NCBI RefSeq assembly: GCF_001427025.1
Contig: NZ_LMGA01000001.1
Span: 802,455-866,454 of the forward strand
Length of the DNA: 64,000 nucleotides
Direction: 5' to 3'
From: Mesorhizobium sp. Root554
GTDB lineage: Bacteria; Pseudomonadota; Alphaproteobacteria; Rhizobiales; Rhizobiaceae
In this document: positions 29,127 through 38,522 of the stretch, in pieces
How the letters are laid out: each line of letters starts with the position of its first letter
Numbering within the stretch: the stretch's first letter is position 1
Translations under genes and position numbers: made by a program
Notes under the pieces: model-generated
The model's database searches: none
What the model saw: the letters and a program-made list of their open reading frames with translations, nothing else
What the model was told of the DNA's origin: nothing

Positions 29127-30422
29127 ATGACGCAACCGGAACTGGGCGCGGCCACGGGTGACACTTCCGGCGCCATGCAGGGCAAGCTCGCGGCCCTGCG
29201 GCGCACCAAGCTGCTCGCCGCCGCGGCGCTGGCGCTGTGCGTGATCGTGTTCGCGGCGGCGAAATCACTGGAGAGCAGCCACCCCTGGCTGGGTTTCGTC
29301 GCCGCTTTCGCCGAGGCGGCCACGATCGGCGGGTTGGCCGACTGGTATGCGGTGGTGGCGCTGTTTCGCCGGCCGCTTGGGTTGCCCATTCCCCACACCG
29401 CGATCATCCCGGCGAACCAGAACCGCATCGCCGACAATCTCGGCAGCTTCATCGAGGCCAATTTCCTCGCGCCCGGGCCGGTGCGCGAAAAACTCAGGGA
29501 GGTGGATTTCGCCGCCCTTGTCGCCGATTGGCTATCCGACCACGAGCGCGCCGCGGGCCTGTCCCGTTTCGTCGCGCGATTGGTGCCGCAGACGCTGACC
29601 GCGATCGAGAAATCGGAACTGCGCGGCTTCGTCGCCAACCGGATGCTGGAGCAGGTCGACAAGGTGCGGCTTGCGCCCCTGGCCGCCGAGCTGCTGTCGG
29701 CATTCACGCAGGACCGCCGGCACCAGAAACTGTTCGACGAATTCACACGGGTCGTCGGCCGATTCCTGAGCGACGAGCAGGCGCTGGCCGCCATGCGCGA
29801 GAAAATCCGCGAGGAACTTCCTTCGCTTTTCAAGCTGTTTCGGGCCGATGCCTATCTGCTGAAGAAGATCGTGGCGTCTTCCGGGGCTCTGCTCGAAGAG
29901 ATCAGGAACGATCCGGACCACCCGATGCGCGAGGAGTTCGATCGCTTCGTCGAGACCTTCATAGAACGCCTGAAAAGCTCGAAGGACTATGCGCGCCGCG
30001 CCGAGAAACTGAAGAGGGATTTTCTTGCCCGTACCGAAATCCGCGATCTGGCGCACGACGTGTGGGAAAGCATGCGCGCCTTTATCGAACAGGATGCGGC
30101 CGCGCCAAACTCCATGATCCGCCAACATCTCACCGGCATGTTTGTCGAAATCGGCAAGCATCTGGCTGGTGACGAGCGCATCAGGGCGGACATGAATCAA
30201 GGTTTCGTGGTGGCGCTGGCCTCGTTCGTGGAAAGCCAGAAGAGCGGTGTCTCGAAATTCATCGCCGACCAGGTCAAGCGTTGGGATCTGGCGCAGTTGA
30301 CCCGCCTGATCGAGACGAACATCGGTCGGGACCTCCAGTATATCCGCTTCAACGGCATGATCGTCGGCGGCCTGGCAGGCATTGTCCTTTATGCGATGGA
30401 ACTTCTGTTTCTCGGCAATTGA
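29127..30422 (+). CDS. DUF445 family membrane protein
   Basis: A 431-residue DUF445 (YjiN-like) protein. It has an N-terminal hydrophobic helix (LLAAAALALCVIVFAAA) and a second one at WLGFVAAFAEAATIGGLADWYAVVALFR with the family motif GGLADWYAVVALF(R)RPLG. A long helical cytoplasmic or periplasmic stretch follows, with a last helix near the C-terminus (IVGGLAGIVLYAMELLF). The function is unknown. I preferred the ATG at 29127 to the longer frame from 29061, whose extra residues are not hydrophobic or conserved-looking. Confidence 0.85.
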   Translation: MTQPELGAATGDTSGAMQGKLAALRRTKLLAAAALALCVIVFAAAKSLESSHPWLGFVAAFAEAATIGGLADWYAVVALFRRPLGLPIPHTAIIPANQNRIADNLGSFIEANFLAPGPVREKLREVDFAALVADWLSDHERAAGLSRFVARLVPQTLTAIEKSELRGFVANRMLEQVDKVRLAPLAAELLSAFTQDRRHQKLFDEFTRVVGRFLSDEQALAAMREKIREELPSLFKLFRADAYLLKKIVASSGALLEEIRNDPDHPMREEFDRFVETFIERLKSSKDYARRAEKLKRDFLARTEIRDLAHDVWESMRAFIEQDAAAPNSMIRQHLTGMFVEIGKHLAGDERIRADMNQGFVVALASFVESQKSGVSKFIADQVKRWDLAQLTRLIETNIGRDLQYIRFNGMIVGGLAGIVLYAMELLFLGN

Positions 30423-30432
30423 CCGGAGACCC

Positions 30433-30473
30433 ACGCTGGGGAATCTTGGGGAACAACTGTTGTCTCCCAGCGT
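30433..30473 (+). terminator. Possible terminator hairpin after the DUF445 gene
   Basis: ACGCTGGG (30433-30440) pairs with CCCAGCGT (30466-30473), with a smaller AACA/TGTT pairing inside, 10 bp after the stop. Only a weak T-tract (TTGCATT) follows, so rho-independent termination is uncertain. Confidence 0.35.
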
Positions 30474-30502
30474 TTGCATTGGCTTCGCCTAGCGTGGACA
30501 AT

Positions 30503-30568
30503 AGTGGGAATCGCGCCGCAGGAGGCGGCCTCACGAGTGGGAATCGCGCCGCAGGAGGCGGCCTCACG
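30503..30568. repeat. Perfect 33-bp tandem duplication
   Basis: Two identical, adjacent 33-bp units (30503-30535 and 30536-30568) lie 57-122 bp before the MaoC gene. Each unit contains GCAGGAGGCGG, a strong Shine-Dalgarno-like string, and begins AGTGGGAATCG. It is an exact duplication, so probably recent or variable. Confidence 0.95.
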
Positions 30569-30624
30569 ATCGAAAACCTGCCTTGCTGTTTTCGGGAAGG
30601 TCATCGAAAGGGCCAGGATACGGA

Positions 30625-31149
30625 ATGAAGAAAGTAGCGCCGACCTTCGATCAGCTCCGTGAGATGATAGGAGAGGAGCTTGGTGTATCGGACTGGGTTG
30701 TTGTGGACCAGTCGCGCATCGATCAGTTCGCCGACTGCACCGAAGATCGCCAGTGGATTCATGTCGATGCCGAACGGGCGAAGCGCGAAAGCCCGTTCAG
30801 AACCACGATCGCTCACGGCTATCTGACGCTTTCCCTCATTGGTGGCCTCAGCCAGGAAATGAACGTTTTCCCTGAAAACACGCGCGCCGCCTTCAACTAC
30901 GGGCTGGACAAGGTGCGTTTCGTCGCGCCGGTGAGGGTCGGTGTCCGGGTGAGATTGCGGGCGAGACTGGTTTCGATGGAGGACCGGGGTCCTGGCCAGT
31001 ACCTCATGAAGTTCGCCAACACGATCGAGATCGAGGGCGAGGAAAAGCCGGCGCTGACGGCCGAGACGCTGGCAATGTTCTACGAGCGCCGCAAGAAGAG
31101 GCCGGATGCCGTGTCCGCCTCCTCCTGTCTCGGTGAGGATCAGCCGTAG
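30625..31149 (+). CDS. MaoC family dehydratase
   Basis: A 174-residue single hotdog-fold protein of the MaoC/(R)-specific enoyl-CoA hydratase type. The hydratase motif DQFADCTEDRQWIHVDAERAKRESPFRTTIAHGYLTLSL contains the catalytic Asp and His and the family A-HG sequence. The sequence NYGLDKVRFVAPVRVG is also typical. It likely hydrates enoyl-CoA, but the acyl group is unknown. The ATG at 30625 was chosen after GGATACGG; the perfect tandem repeat lies upstream. It converges on the FAH-family gene. Confidence 0.85.
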   Translation: MKKVAPTFDQLREMIGEELGVSDWVVVDQSRIDQFADCTEDRQWIHVDAERAKRESPFRTTIAHGYLTLSLIGGLSQEMNVFPENTRAAFNYGLDKVRFVAPVRVGVRVRLRARLVSMEDRGPGQYLMKFANTIEIEGEEKPALTAETLAMFYERRKKRPDAVSASSCLGEDQP

Positions 31150-31159
31150 GCGTGACCGG

Positions 31160-31855
31160 CTATGCCATCGGGCCGACGACGAATTCGATCTCGCCAATGC
31201 CGTCTACGCCGCCGGTGACCTTGTCGCCGGGGACGATGGCGCCGACGCCGGCCGGCGTGCCAGTGAAGATCAGGTCGCCGGGCTGGAGGCGGACCCCCTC
31301 GCTGCAGATCGAAACGATATCGGCGATCGGCCAGATCAGTTCGGTCAGGTCGGCATCCTGTTTGACCGTTCCATTGACCGCGAGCCAGATGCGGCCGCTT
31401 TCAGGATGCCCGGTTTTGTCGGCGCGAACCAATGGTCCGCATGGCGCGGAATCATCGAAGCTCTTCGACCAGTCCCAGGGACGCGCGGTCTTCTTCGCCT
31501 CGTCCTGGAGATCGCGCCGCGTCAGATCGACGCCGACGCCGTAGCCCCACACATGCGACAGCGCGGCATCGCGCGGGATGCGGAAGCCACCGGTGCCGAT
31601 GGCTGCGACGAGTTCGATCTCGAAATGCAGGTTCTTTGTCAACGAAGGGTAGGGCACAGTGGACCCGGAATCGACCACAGTGTCGGCCGGCTTGCCGAAG
31701 AAGAAGGGCGGATCGCGGTCGTCATTCCCGAATTCGCGGGCGTGCGCAGCGTAGTTGCGTCCGACGCAGAAGATCCGGCGCACGGGGAATCGGTCGTCCG
31801 ATCCGGTGATGGCGACGGACGGCGCGGGCGAAGGGTCGAAGGCGTAGGCGGTCAT
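31160..31855 (-). CDS. Fumarylacetoacetate hydrolase family protein
   Basis: A 231-residue FAH-fold protein, the short single-domain type that includes FAHD1-like acylpyruvases and oxaloacetate decarboxylases. Features are FCVGRNYAAHAREFGND, FFFGKPADTVV, the metal-binding HFEIELVAAIG (E-x-E) and RPWDWSKSFDDSAPCGPLV. The last segment, PGDLIFTGTPAGVG, is the family signature. The substrate cannot be fixed. It diverges from the response regulator. Confidence 0.88.
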   Translation of the reverse strand: MTAYAFDPSPAPSVAITGSDDRFPVRRIFCVGRNYAAHAREFGNDDRDPPFFFGKPADTVVDSGSTVPYPSLTKNLHFEIELVAAIGTGGFRIPRDAALSHVWGYGVGVDLTRRDLQDEAKKTARPWDWSKSFDDSAPCGPLVRADKTGHPESGRIWLAVNGTVKQDADLTELIWPIADIVSICSEGVRLQPGDLIFTGTPAGVGAIVPGDKVTGGVDGIGEIEFVVGPMA

Positions 31856-32047
31856 GGTAGTCCTGCTTGAATGTCTGGTGCTGTTGCGGCCGGCACATTC
31901 GCTTCATTCGCGCCGCGCGGCAAGACGATTTATCCAGCCAAAACCGCTATTTGTGCTTTCGGTTGCGGCAGGCCAGGCCTTATACTGATTGCTGAAACGC
32001 GGCAGGCAGCCATTTGACGCCGCGCCCGGCCGAAAGCTGATCCAGCC

Positions 32048-32731
32048 ATGTCCCCACCGAAAGCGCTAACCCGGTTCCTGATCATCGACGATCACCCCTT
32101 GTTTCGCGAGGCGCTGCACAGCGCCTTGCAGATGGCCTATCCCGACATCGAAACAGTGGAAGCACGTTCCATGACGGAGGCGTTGCAACTTCTGTCCGCA
32201 AACGATCAGTTCGACCTCGCGCTGCTCGACCTGTCGATGCCGGACGTCCATGGCTTCGACGGACTGTTGCAACTCAGGACGTATCATCCGCGACTGCCGG
32301 TCGTCATCGTGTCCGGTCACGAGGATCCGAAGATCGTTTCCGAGGCGCTGTCATATGGGGCGGCGGGCTTCATACCGAAGTCGGCACGCAAGAGCGATCT
32401 GGCCGGCGCCATCCGCTCTGTAATGGAAGGGGCAATCTATATCCCCGAAAACTACCAGGCCAGCCCGGCGGATGCCGACAGCATCGACCGCGCCGACATG
32501 GTGCAAAGGCTCTCCAAGCTGACGCCGCAGCAGTTGCGTGTCCTGCAGATGCTTAGGCAAGGTAAGCTCAACAAGCAGATCGCCTATGAGCTTCAGGTGG
32601 GGGAAACCACCGTCAAGGCACATGTGTCGGAAATCCTGCGCAAGCTCAATGTCTACAGCCGCACGCAGGCTGTGATCGAAGTTTCGAAGCTCGACAACGC
32701 AGAGCTTTTCCGCGATTCTGGCGGTTTCTAG
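32048..32731 (+). CDS. LuxR/NarL-type response regulator
   Basis: A 227-residue regulator with a receiver domain at about 8-125 (acid pocket IIDDHP, phosphoacceptor D61 in LLDLSMP, K in IPKSARKSD). It ends in a LuxR-type HTH (about 152-205: LTPQQLRVLQMLRQGKLNKQIAYELQVGETTVKAHVSEILRKL). It is convergent, 3' to 3', with a hybrid histidine kinase whose coding sequence ends 27 bp downstream, so they are likely partners. Its start lies about 190 bp from the divergent FAH-family gene. Confidence 0.9.
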   Translation: MSPPKALTRFLIIDDHPLFREALHSALQMAYPDIETVEARSMTEALQLLSANDQFDLALLDLSMPDVHGFDGLLQLRTYHPRLPVVIVSGHEDPKIVSEALSYGAAGFIPKSARKSDLAGAIRSVMEGAIYIPENYQASPADADSIDRADMVQRLSKLTPQQLRVLQMLRQGKLNKQIAYELQVGETTVKAHVSEILRKLNVYSRTQAVIEVSKLDNAELFRDSGGF

Positions 32732-32758
32732 CTCAAAATTTCCCGAGTTCCGCTGCTT

Positions 32759-34093
32759 TCAGGCCAGAAGATGTGCCAGCAGCGCCCGCAACTGCGCCGG
32801 TTTGAGCGGCTTCTGCATCAACTCCATCCCGGCGGCGCGGGCGGCTTCGGCGACCGGGCCCGAGCCATCCGCCGTCGCGATCAGCGCCGGCACCGGCCGG
32901 CCCAGATAGTCGCGGATTTCCTGCACCGTGCTGGTGCCGAGATCGCCATGGTCGAGATGCTGGTCGGCGATGATGATGTCCGGCACCCATTCCGTATCGC
33001 CCAACGCATCGAGCGCTTCACGCGTCGAGGCCGCTTCGCGTACGGCGCACTGCCAGTGACCGAGCAGCGAAGCCATGGCTTTCAGCACATCAGGGTCGTT
33101 CTCAATGAGCAGCACCTTGGTGCCGAAAAGACCGTACCCGCGCGGCCGTTCCGGCTCCGCTATCCTGTTACCAGTCGCTATGCCCGCCGCTGCCGGTACG
33201 TCGACATGGAAGATCGTGCCGCGCCCGACGCGCGAGGTGAAAGTGACAGGATGATCGAGGGCGCCGGCGATACGCTGCACGATTGCCAATCCCAGTCCAA
33301 GACCTCCGCCGGTCGATTCCGCTTCCGCCGCGGAGGTGCCGCGGTGGAACTCCTCGAAGATCGATTCCCGCTGGTCGTCGGGAATGCCGCTGCCGGTGTC
33401 GGCGACATCGATGCGGACCGTGCCGCCGCGATGGCGCGTGCCGATCAGCACGCCGCCCGAGCGCGTGTAGCGCATGGCGTTCGAAATGATGTTCTGGAGA
33501 ATGCGCCGCAACAGCGTGCGGTCGGAACGAACCGTGGCGTCGACCGTCCGGAACTTCAGCTTCAGCCCTTTCATTTCCGCCTGCGGCTGGAAATCCGAAC
33601 GCAGGGAGGAGAAAAGCGCTTCGAGGCTGACATCGCCTATTTCGGGCTGCACCACGCCGGCATCGAGCTTTGAAATGTCGAGCAGGGTCCGCAGCAGGTC
33701 TTCCATGGTTTCCAGCGAGCGCTCCACCTGGCGCACCAGCTTGCGGCCTTCCTCGCTGGTCTGGATTTCCGACAGGGCCGACACCGAAAGGTGAGCGGCG
33801 TTCAGCGGCTGCAGCACGTCATGACTGGCGGCTGCCAGAAACCGTGTCTTGGAAACGTTCGCCTGCTCGGCGCTTTCCTTTGCCTGGCTCAATTCGATGT
33901 TTGAATGTTCCAGCCGGCGCAGCGTCGCATGCAGTTCGTCGGTGCGCCGCCGCACCCGGTTTTCCAGCGCGATGGCGGTCTGGAACAGAGAGAAGGCGTT
34001 GCCCTGCTGGTCCATCGAGCGCTCGACGCGCGAAATCAGCGCGGCGTTGATTTTCTTCAGGCGTTCGACGTCGTCGATCTGGCTCAGCGGCAT
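32759..34093 (-). CDS. Hybrid histidine kinase, NahK-like
   Basis: A 444-residue soluble kinase: N-terminal coiled coil (about 10-80), HisKA with H91 in FLAAASHDVLQPLNAA, HATPase (NIISNAMRYTRSGGVLIG, ADTGSGIP, GGGLGLGLAIVQ) and a C-terminal receiver domain (VLLIENDPD, phosphoacceptor D in IIIADQHLD). There are no membrane helices or PAS domain, so the input must come from a partner. The H-box ASHDVLQPLNAA is typical of the NahK/ErcS' group. The adjacent FIST gene lies 8 bp upstream in the same operon, matching the NosP-NahK pair of Pseudomonas. I chose the ATG at 34093 over a longer frame that overlaps the FIST gene. Confidence 0.88.
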   Translation of the reverse strand: MPLSQIDDVERLKKINAALISRVERSMDQQGNAFSLFQTAIALENRVRRRTDELHATLRRLEHSNIELSQAKESAEQANVSKTRFLAAASHDVLQPLNAAHLSVSALSEIQTSEEGRKLVRQVERSLETMEDLLRTLLDISKLDAGVVQPEIGDVSLEALFSSLRSDFQPQAEMKGLKLKFRTVDATVRSDRTLLRRILQNIISNAMRYTRSGGVLIGTRHRGGTVRIDVADTGSGIPDDQRESIFEEFHRGTSAAEAESTGGGLGLGLAIVQRIAGALDHPVTFTSRVGRGTIFHVDVPAAAGIATGNRIAEPERPRGYGLFGTKVLLIENDPDVLKAMASLLGHWQCAVREAASTREALDALGDTEWVPDIIIADQHLDHGDLGTSTVQEIRDYLGRPVPALIATADGSGPVAEAARAAGMELMQKPLKPAQLRALLAHLLA

Positions 34094-34100
34094 GGCGGTT

Positions 34101-35303
34101 CTATTCTGCCGCCCGGCGATGGCCGAAAGCAATGCCGGTAAATGTCTGGTTGAGATGCATGGACCGGTATTGCTCGCCGTAAGTTCCGAATCCGACCACA
34201 TTGTGCGAGCGGTAGACTTCGGACATCTCGCGGCTGATCTGCCGGTTTTCGGCATCCAGCCTTCGCAGGACGCAGTCGAAACCGAGGACCATGTCGATGC
34301 CGCCGAGCTTGCGCCCGGCTTCCGTAAAGGCGGCTTCCGTCGTCTCAACCATGCTCTTGGGCTGGGCGACCGACAAGACGATGCCGTCATCTATGGCGCA
34401 GAAGAACGACAGCGAGCCGTCCGGATTCATCTTGCGGATCGAGCGGCAGTAATATTCGCCGCCGACTTTCACCACCACCGGATGCGATGCGAAGGAAAGC
34501 GGGGTCAGGCTGTTCGGCACGATGCCAACTGCGGAAGCGTATTCGTCGGCGGCCCTGGCCGCATTGAATTCATGCACGATGCGCCGGTCGGGTTCGGAGC
34601 CCGTGACGACCAGCTTTTCATCCGTGGGGACGAAATTGTCGGTCTTGAAGACATGAAACGGGATTTCCGTGGCGATCAGGACGATGATGGCGCTGTCGGA
34701 GGCGCAGCGTCCGTCGGCGATCAGTCGCGTCGTCTCGAATTTGAGGTCGTCACCGGCCGAGCCGCCTATCAGCGGGATGTCGTCCAGCCCCCAATGGATG
34801 GCGGAGGTTACCGCTTCTTCGGCATAGGAAAGCCCATCGATGAAGCACAGCGCGAATAAATTGCCGCTCTGCTCGGCGCCGAGCCTGGACTGCAGGCTTC
34901 GTCGCAGGGCCTCGACCTCGCCGGTGATCCCGTCCAGGCCCGAGGAGGACAAGTTCTCGACCATCGTCGTGACTGCGGTGAAGGATCCTGCCGGCATCAG
35001 CATCGCCAGCACATGCCCATCCTCCATGCCCTGCGGTGTAATCTCTCCCGCGGTCGAACAGCCCGCATAGCGAAGACCCGGCGCGTGACGCTGCAGCGCA
35101 GCCGTCAGGTCGTTCGCTTGCATCAGGCTCTGGGAAAAGAACAGCAGCGCGAAGTCCGCGCCGATGGCTTTCGCCTCCAGCGCCACGGCGTGCGCAAAGG
35201 CGTCGGCGTCGGCGTTGTCGCTGGATAGCGCCGACAAGCCGCAGGCATAGGCCGTGCGCGAACAGACCAGCGGCTCTCCTTCGGGATGTTTTTGAATGTT
35301 CAT
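34101..35303 (-). CDS. FIST-domain sensory protein (NosP-like)
   Basis: A 400-residue soluble protein with a FIST N domain ([42 protein letters not shown]) followed by a FIST C domain (about 230-385, ending [26 protein letters not shown]). In Pseudomonas, Vibrio and Legionella, FIST proteins next to NahK-type kinases are NosP, heme-binding nitric-oxide sensors. Heme or NO binding here is inference from context. It is 7 bp upstream of the kinase gene and on the same strand. The ATG at 35303 was chosen because the longer frame has no conserved residues. Confidence 0.85.
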   Translation of the reverse strand: MNIQKHPEGEPLVCSRTAYACGLSALSSDNADADAFAHAVALEAKAIGADFALLFFSQSLMQANDLTAALQRHAPGLRYAGCSTAGEITPQGMEDGHVLAMLMPAGSFTAVTTMVENLSSSGLDGITGEVEALRRSLQSRLGAEQSGNLFALCFIDGLSYAEEAVTSAIHWGLDDIPLIGGSAGDDLKFETTRLIADGRCASDSAIIVLIATEIPFHVFKTDNFVPTDEKLVVTGSEPDRRIVHEFNAARAADEYASAVGIVPNSLTPLSFASHPVVVKVGGEYYCRSIRKMNPDGSLSFFCAIDDGIVLSVAQPKSMVETTEAAFTEAGRKLGGIDMVLGFDCVLRRLDAENRQISREMSEVYRSHNVVGFGTYGEQYRSMHLNQTFTGIAFGHRRAAE

Positions 35304-35388
35304 TTCTGTCCGGGGCGCGATGCGGCTGCCATTTTCCCTTTCCGCCGGCGCTTTGGCAATGGCCAGTGCAAATCGCCTATGACCAAAA

Positions 35389-35399
35389 GTACTATGTAC
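35389..35399. promoter_or_regulatory. GTAC-TAT-GTAC repeat between FIST and coxS-like genes
   Basis: GTAC is repeated with a 3-bp spacer (GTACTATGTAC), and GTAC is self-complementary, so the site is close to palindromic. It lies in the divergent intergenic region, about 85 bp from the FIST start and 144 bp from the hydroxylase start. It may be an operator; no consensus was matched. Confidence 0.25.
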
Positions 35400-35542
35400 G
35401 CCCGCCCGGGCCGATAGCATTCTCTCGCCACATCGGTTTCGCGGGATTGTCTTTTGGCGGGGTTATGCGGGATAACGGTGGAGGAGCGGGCGCGGCCTGC
35501 AATCCGGCGCGGCATACCAAGGTAGTCACCCAGGGAGGTTTC

Positions 35543-36043
<501 letters not shown>

Positions 36044-36150
36044 ACGGCAGTCGGCGGTAGGCAAACGGATTGAGGGAGGCGCTTCGGCACAGGCATTCCG
36101 CGTCGTACAAACGACTGCCGACTGCCAATTGCCGACTGCCGCTTCCAAAG
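36044..36150. repeat. Inverted GGCAGTCGGC repeats inside the hydroxylase operon
   Basis: GGCAGTCGGC at 36046-36055 is inverted relative to two copies of GCCGACTGCC at 36117-36126 and 36131-36140. The element fills the unusually long gap between the small- and large-subunit genes and resembles rhizobial interspersed GGCAGTCGGC repeats. Transcripts could fold into alternative hairpins. Confidence 0.6.
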
Positions 36151-36163
36151 GGAGGAATTTTTC

Positions 36164-38512
36164 ATGGGAATTGAAGGCATCGGCGCCCGCGTCGCGCGCA
36201 AGGAAGACAAGCGGTTCATCACAGGAGCCGGACGCTATGTCGACGACATGGTGGTTCCCGGCATGAAGCACGCCGCGTTCGTGCGCAGCCCGTATGCGCA
36301 CGCGCAGATCAAGAAGATCGACGTCAAGGCTGCCAAGGCGATGCCGGGCGTCATCGGCGTCCTGACCGGCAAGGAACTCAAGGCCGACGGCATCGGCAAT
36401 CTGATCTGCGGCTGGATGATCCACTCCAAGGACGGCACGCCGATGAAGATGGGCGCCTGGTCCCCGCTGGCGGTCGATAAGGTCCGTTACGTCGGTGACG
36501 CCGTGGTCATCGTGGTCGCTGACACCAAGGGTCAGGCCCGCGACGCCGCCGAGGCGGTCGAGATCAGCTACAAGGAATTGAAGGCGGTGACCGAAGCCGT
36601 CGATGCCCTGAAGCCCGGCGCGCCGCAAATCCATCCCGAGGCGGACGGGAATCTGATCTTCGACTGGGAGATCGGCGATTCAGCGGCAACCGACGCCGCG
36701 ATCAAGGCCGCCGCCCATGTGACGCGCATCAAGATCGTCAACAACCGGCTGGTGCCGAACGCCATGGAGCCGCGCGCGGCCCTCGGCCAGTACGACAAGG
36801 CGGAAGACCACTACACCTGCTGGACCACTTCGCAGAATCCGCATGTCGCCCGATTGGTGATGAGCGCGTTCTACAATGTCGCGCCGGAGAACAAGCTGCG
36901 CGTCATCGCGCCTGATGTCGGCGGCGGCTTCGGCTCGAAGATCTATATCTATCCCGAGGAAATCGTCTGCCTGTGGGCCTCCAAGAAGACCGGCGTGCCG
37001 GTCAAATGGGTTGCCGACCGCACCGAAAGCTTCCTGACTGACGCCCATGGCCGCGACCACGTCTCCATGGTCGAGATGGCGTTCGACAAGGACAACCGGG
37101 TCACCGGCCTCAAGGTCGACACCATCGCCAATCTCGGCGCCTACATGTCGCTGTTCTCGTCCTGCGTGCCGACCTATCTCTACGCAACGCTGCTGTCGGG
37201 CCAGTACAACATTCCCGCCATTCATGCGAACGTCCGCACGGTCTACACCAACACCGCGCCGGTCGATGCCTATCGCGGGGCGGGGCGTCCCGAAGCGACC
37301 TATCTGCTGGAACGCACCATGGAGACCGCCGCGCGGGAGTTGGGGGTGTCGCCCGCCGAATTGCGCCGCAAGAACTTCATCACCGAGTTCCCGCACCAGA
37401 CGCCGGTCATCATGTGCTACGACGCCGGCGACTACGGCGCTTCCATGGATGCAGCGATGAAGGCGGCTGACTATGCCGGCTTCGCCAAGCGCAAGGCCGC
37501 CGCCGCCAAGAAGGGCAAGCTGCGCGGCATCGGCATGTCGAACTACATTGAGGCCTGTGGTATCGCGCCTTCGGCAGCCGTCGGCTCGCTTGGAGCCGGC
37601 GTCGGCCTGTGGGAATCCGCCGAAGTGCGCGTCAACGCCGTGGGCACCATCGAGGTGCTGACCGGTTCGCACAGCCATGGTCAGGGCCACGAAACCACCT
37701 TCGCGCAGTTGGTCAACCAGCGCTTCGGCATGCCCATCGATCAGGTGTCGATCATTCATGGTGACACCGACAAGGTGCAGATGGGCATGGGAACCTACGG
37801 CTCGCGCTCCGGCGCGGTCGGCATGTCGGCGGTTGCCAAGGCGCTGGACAAGGTCGAGGCGAAAGCCAAGAAGATCGCTGCGCACATGCTGGAGGCCGAC
37901 GAAAGCGACATTGTCATCGAGGACGGCACCCTCAAGGTCGCCGGCACCGACAAGAGCGTGCCGTGGTTCCAGATGGCGCTCGCGGCTTATACGGCACACA
38001 ATCTGCCGTCCGGCATGGAGCCCGGCCTGAAGGAAACGGCGTTCTACGATCCCTCGAACTTTACCTTCCCGGCCGGTTGCTACATCTGCGAAGTCGAGAT
38101 CGACCCGGAAACCGGCGTGACGGAAATCGTCCAGTTCGTGGCCGCCGACGATTTCGGCAACATCATCAATCCGATGATCGTCGAAGGCCAGGTGCATGGC
38201 GGCATCGCCCAGGGCGTCGGCCAGGCGCTGCTGGAAGGCGCCTACTATGACCAGACGGGCCAGTTGCTGACCGCGAGCTACATGGACTACACCATGCCGC
38301 GCGCCAGCGACCTGCCGTCGTTCAAGGTATCGACCTCGAACACGCCATGCCCGGGCAATCCGCTCGGCATCAAGGGTTGCGGCGAGGCTGGCGCCATCGG
38401 CTCGCCTCCAGCGGTCATGAATGCCATGACCGACGCCCTCGGCACCAACGAACTCACCATGCCCGCATCGCCGTCCCGTGTCTGGGCCGCGATCCACTCG
38501 GCCAAGCACTGA
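36164..38512 (+). CDS. Molybdopterin-binding large subunit, form II CoxL-like
   Basis: Catalytic subunit of 782 residues. The Mo-site loop reads AYRGAGR at about 369-375, the form II signature; bona fide CO dehydrogenases (form I) have AYXCSFR with a Cys ligand to copper. The C-terminal KGCGEAGAIGSPPAV holds the conserved catalytic Glu, and GGGFGSKIYIYPEE is the molybdopterin-binding region. It may oxidise CO weakly or, more likely, a different small substrate. The ATG at 36164 has GGGAGGA upstream. No maturation genes (coxD/E/F-like) follow. Confidence 0.93.
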   Translation: MGIEGIGARVARKEDKRFITGAGRYVDDMVVPGMKHAAFVRSPYAHAQIKKIDVKAAKAMPGVIGVLTGKELKADGIGNLICGWMIHSKDGTPMKMGAWSPLAVDKVRYVGDAVVIVVADTKGQARDAAEAVEISYKELKAVTEAVDALKPGAPQIHPEADGNLIFDWEIGDSAATDAAIKAAAHVTRIKIVNNRLVPNAMEPRAALGQYDKAEDHYTCWTTSQNPHVARLVMSAFYNVAPENKLRVIAPDVGGGFGSKIYIYPEEIVCLWASKKTGVPVKWVADRTESFLTDAHGRDHVSMVEMAFDKDNRVTGLKVDTIANLGAYMSLFSSCVPTYLYATLLSGQYNIPAIHANVRTVYTNTAPVDAYRGAGRPEATYLLERTMETAARELGVSPAELRRKNFITEFPHQTPVIMCYDAGDYGASMDAAMKAADYAGFAKRKAAAAKKGKLRGIGMSNYIEACGIAPSAAVGSLGAGVGLWESAEVRVNAVGTIEVLTGSHSHGQGHETTFAQLVNQRFGMPIDQVSIIHGDTDKVQMGMGTYGSRSGAVGMSAVAKALDKVEAKAKKIAAHMLEADESDIVIEDGTLKVAGTDKSVPWFQMALAAYTAHNLPSGMEPGLKETAFYDPSNFTFPAGCYICEVEIDPETGVTEIVQFVAADDFGNIINPMIVEGQVHGGIAQGVGQALLEGAYYDQTGQLLTASYMDYTMPRASDLPSFKVSTSNTPCPGNPLGIKGCGEAGAIGSPPAVMNAMTDALGTNELTMPASPSRVWAAIHSAKH

Positions 38513-38522
38513 GGAGAACACA

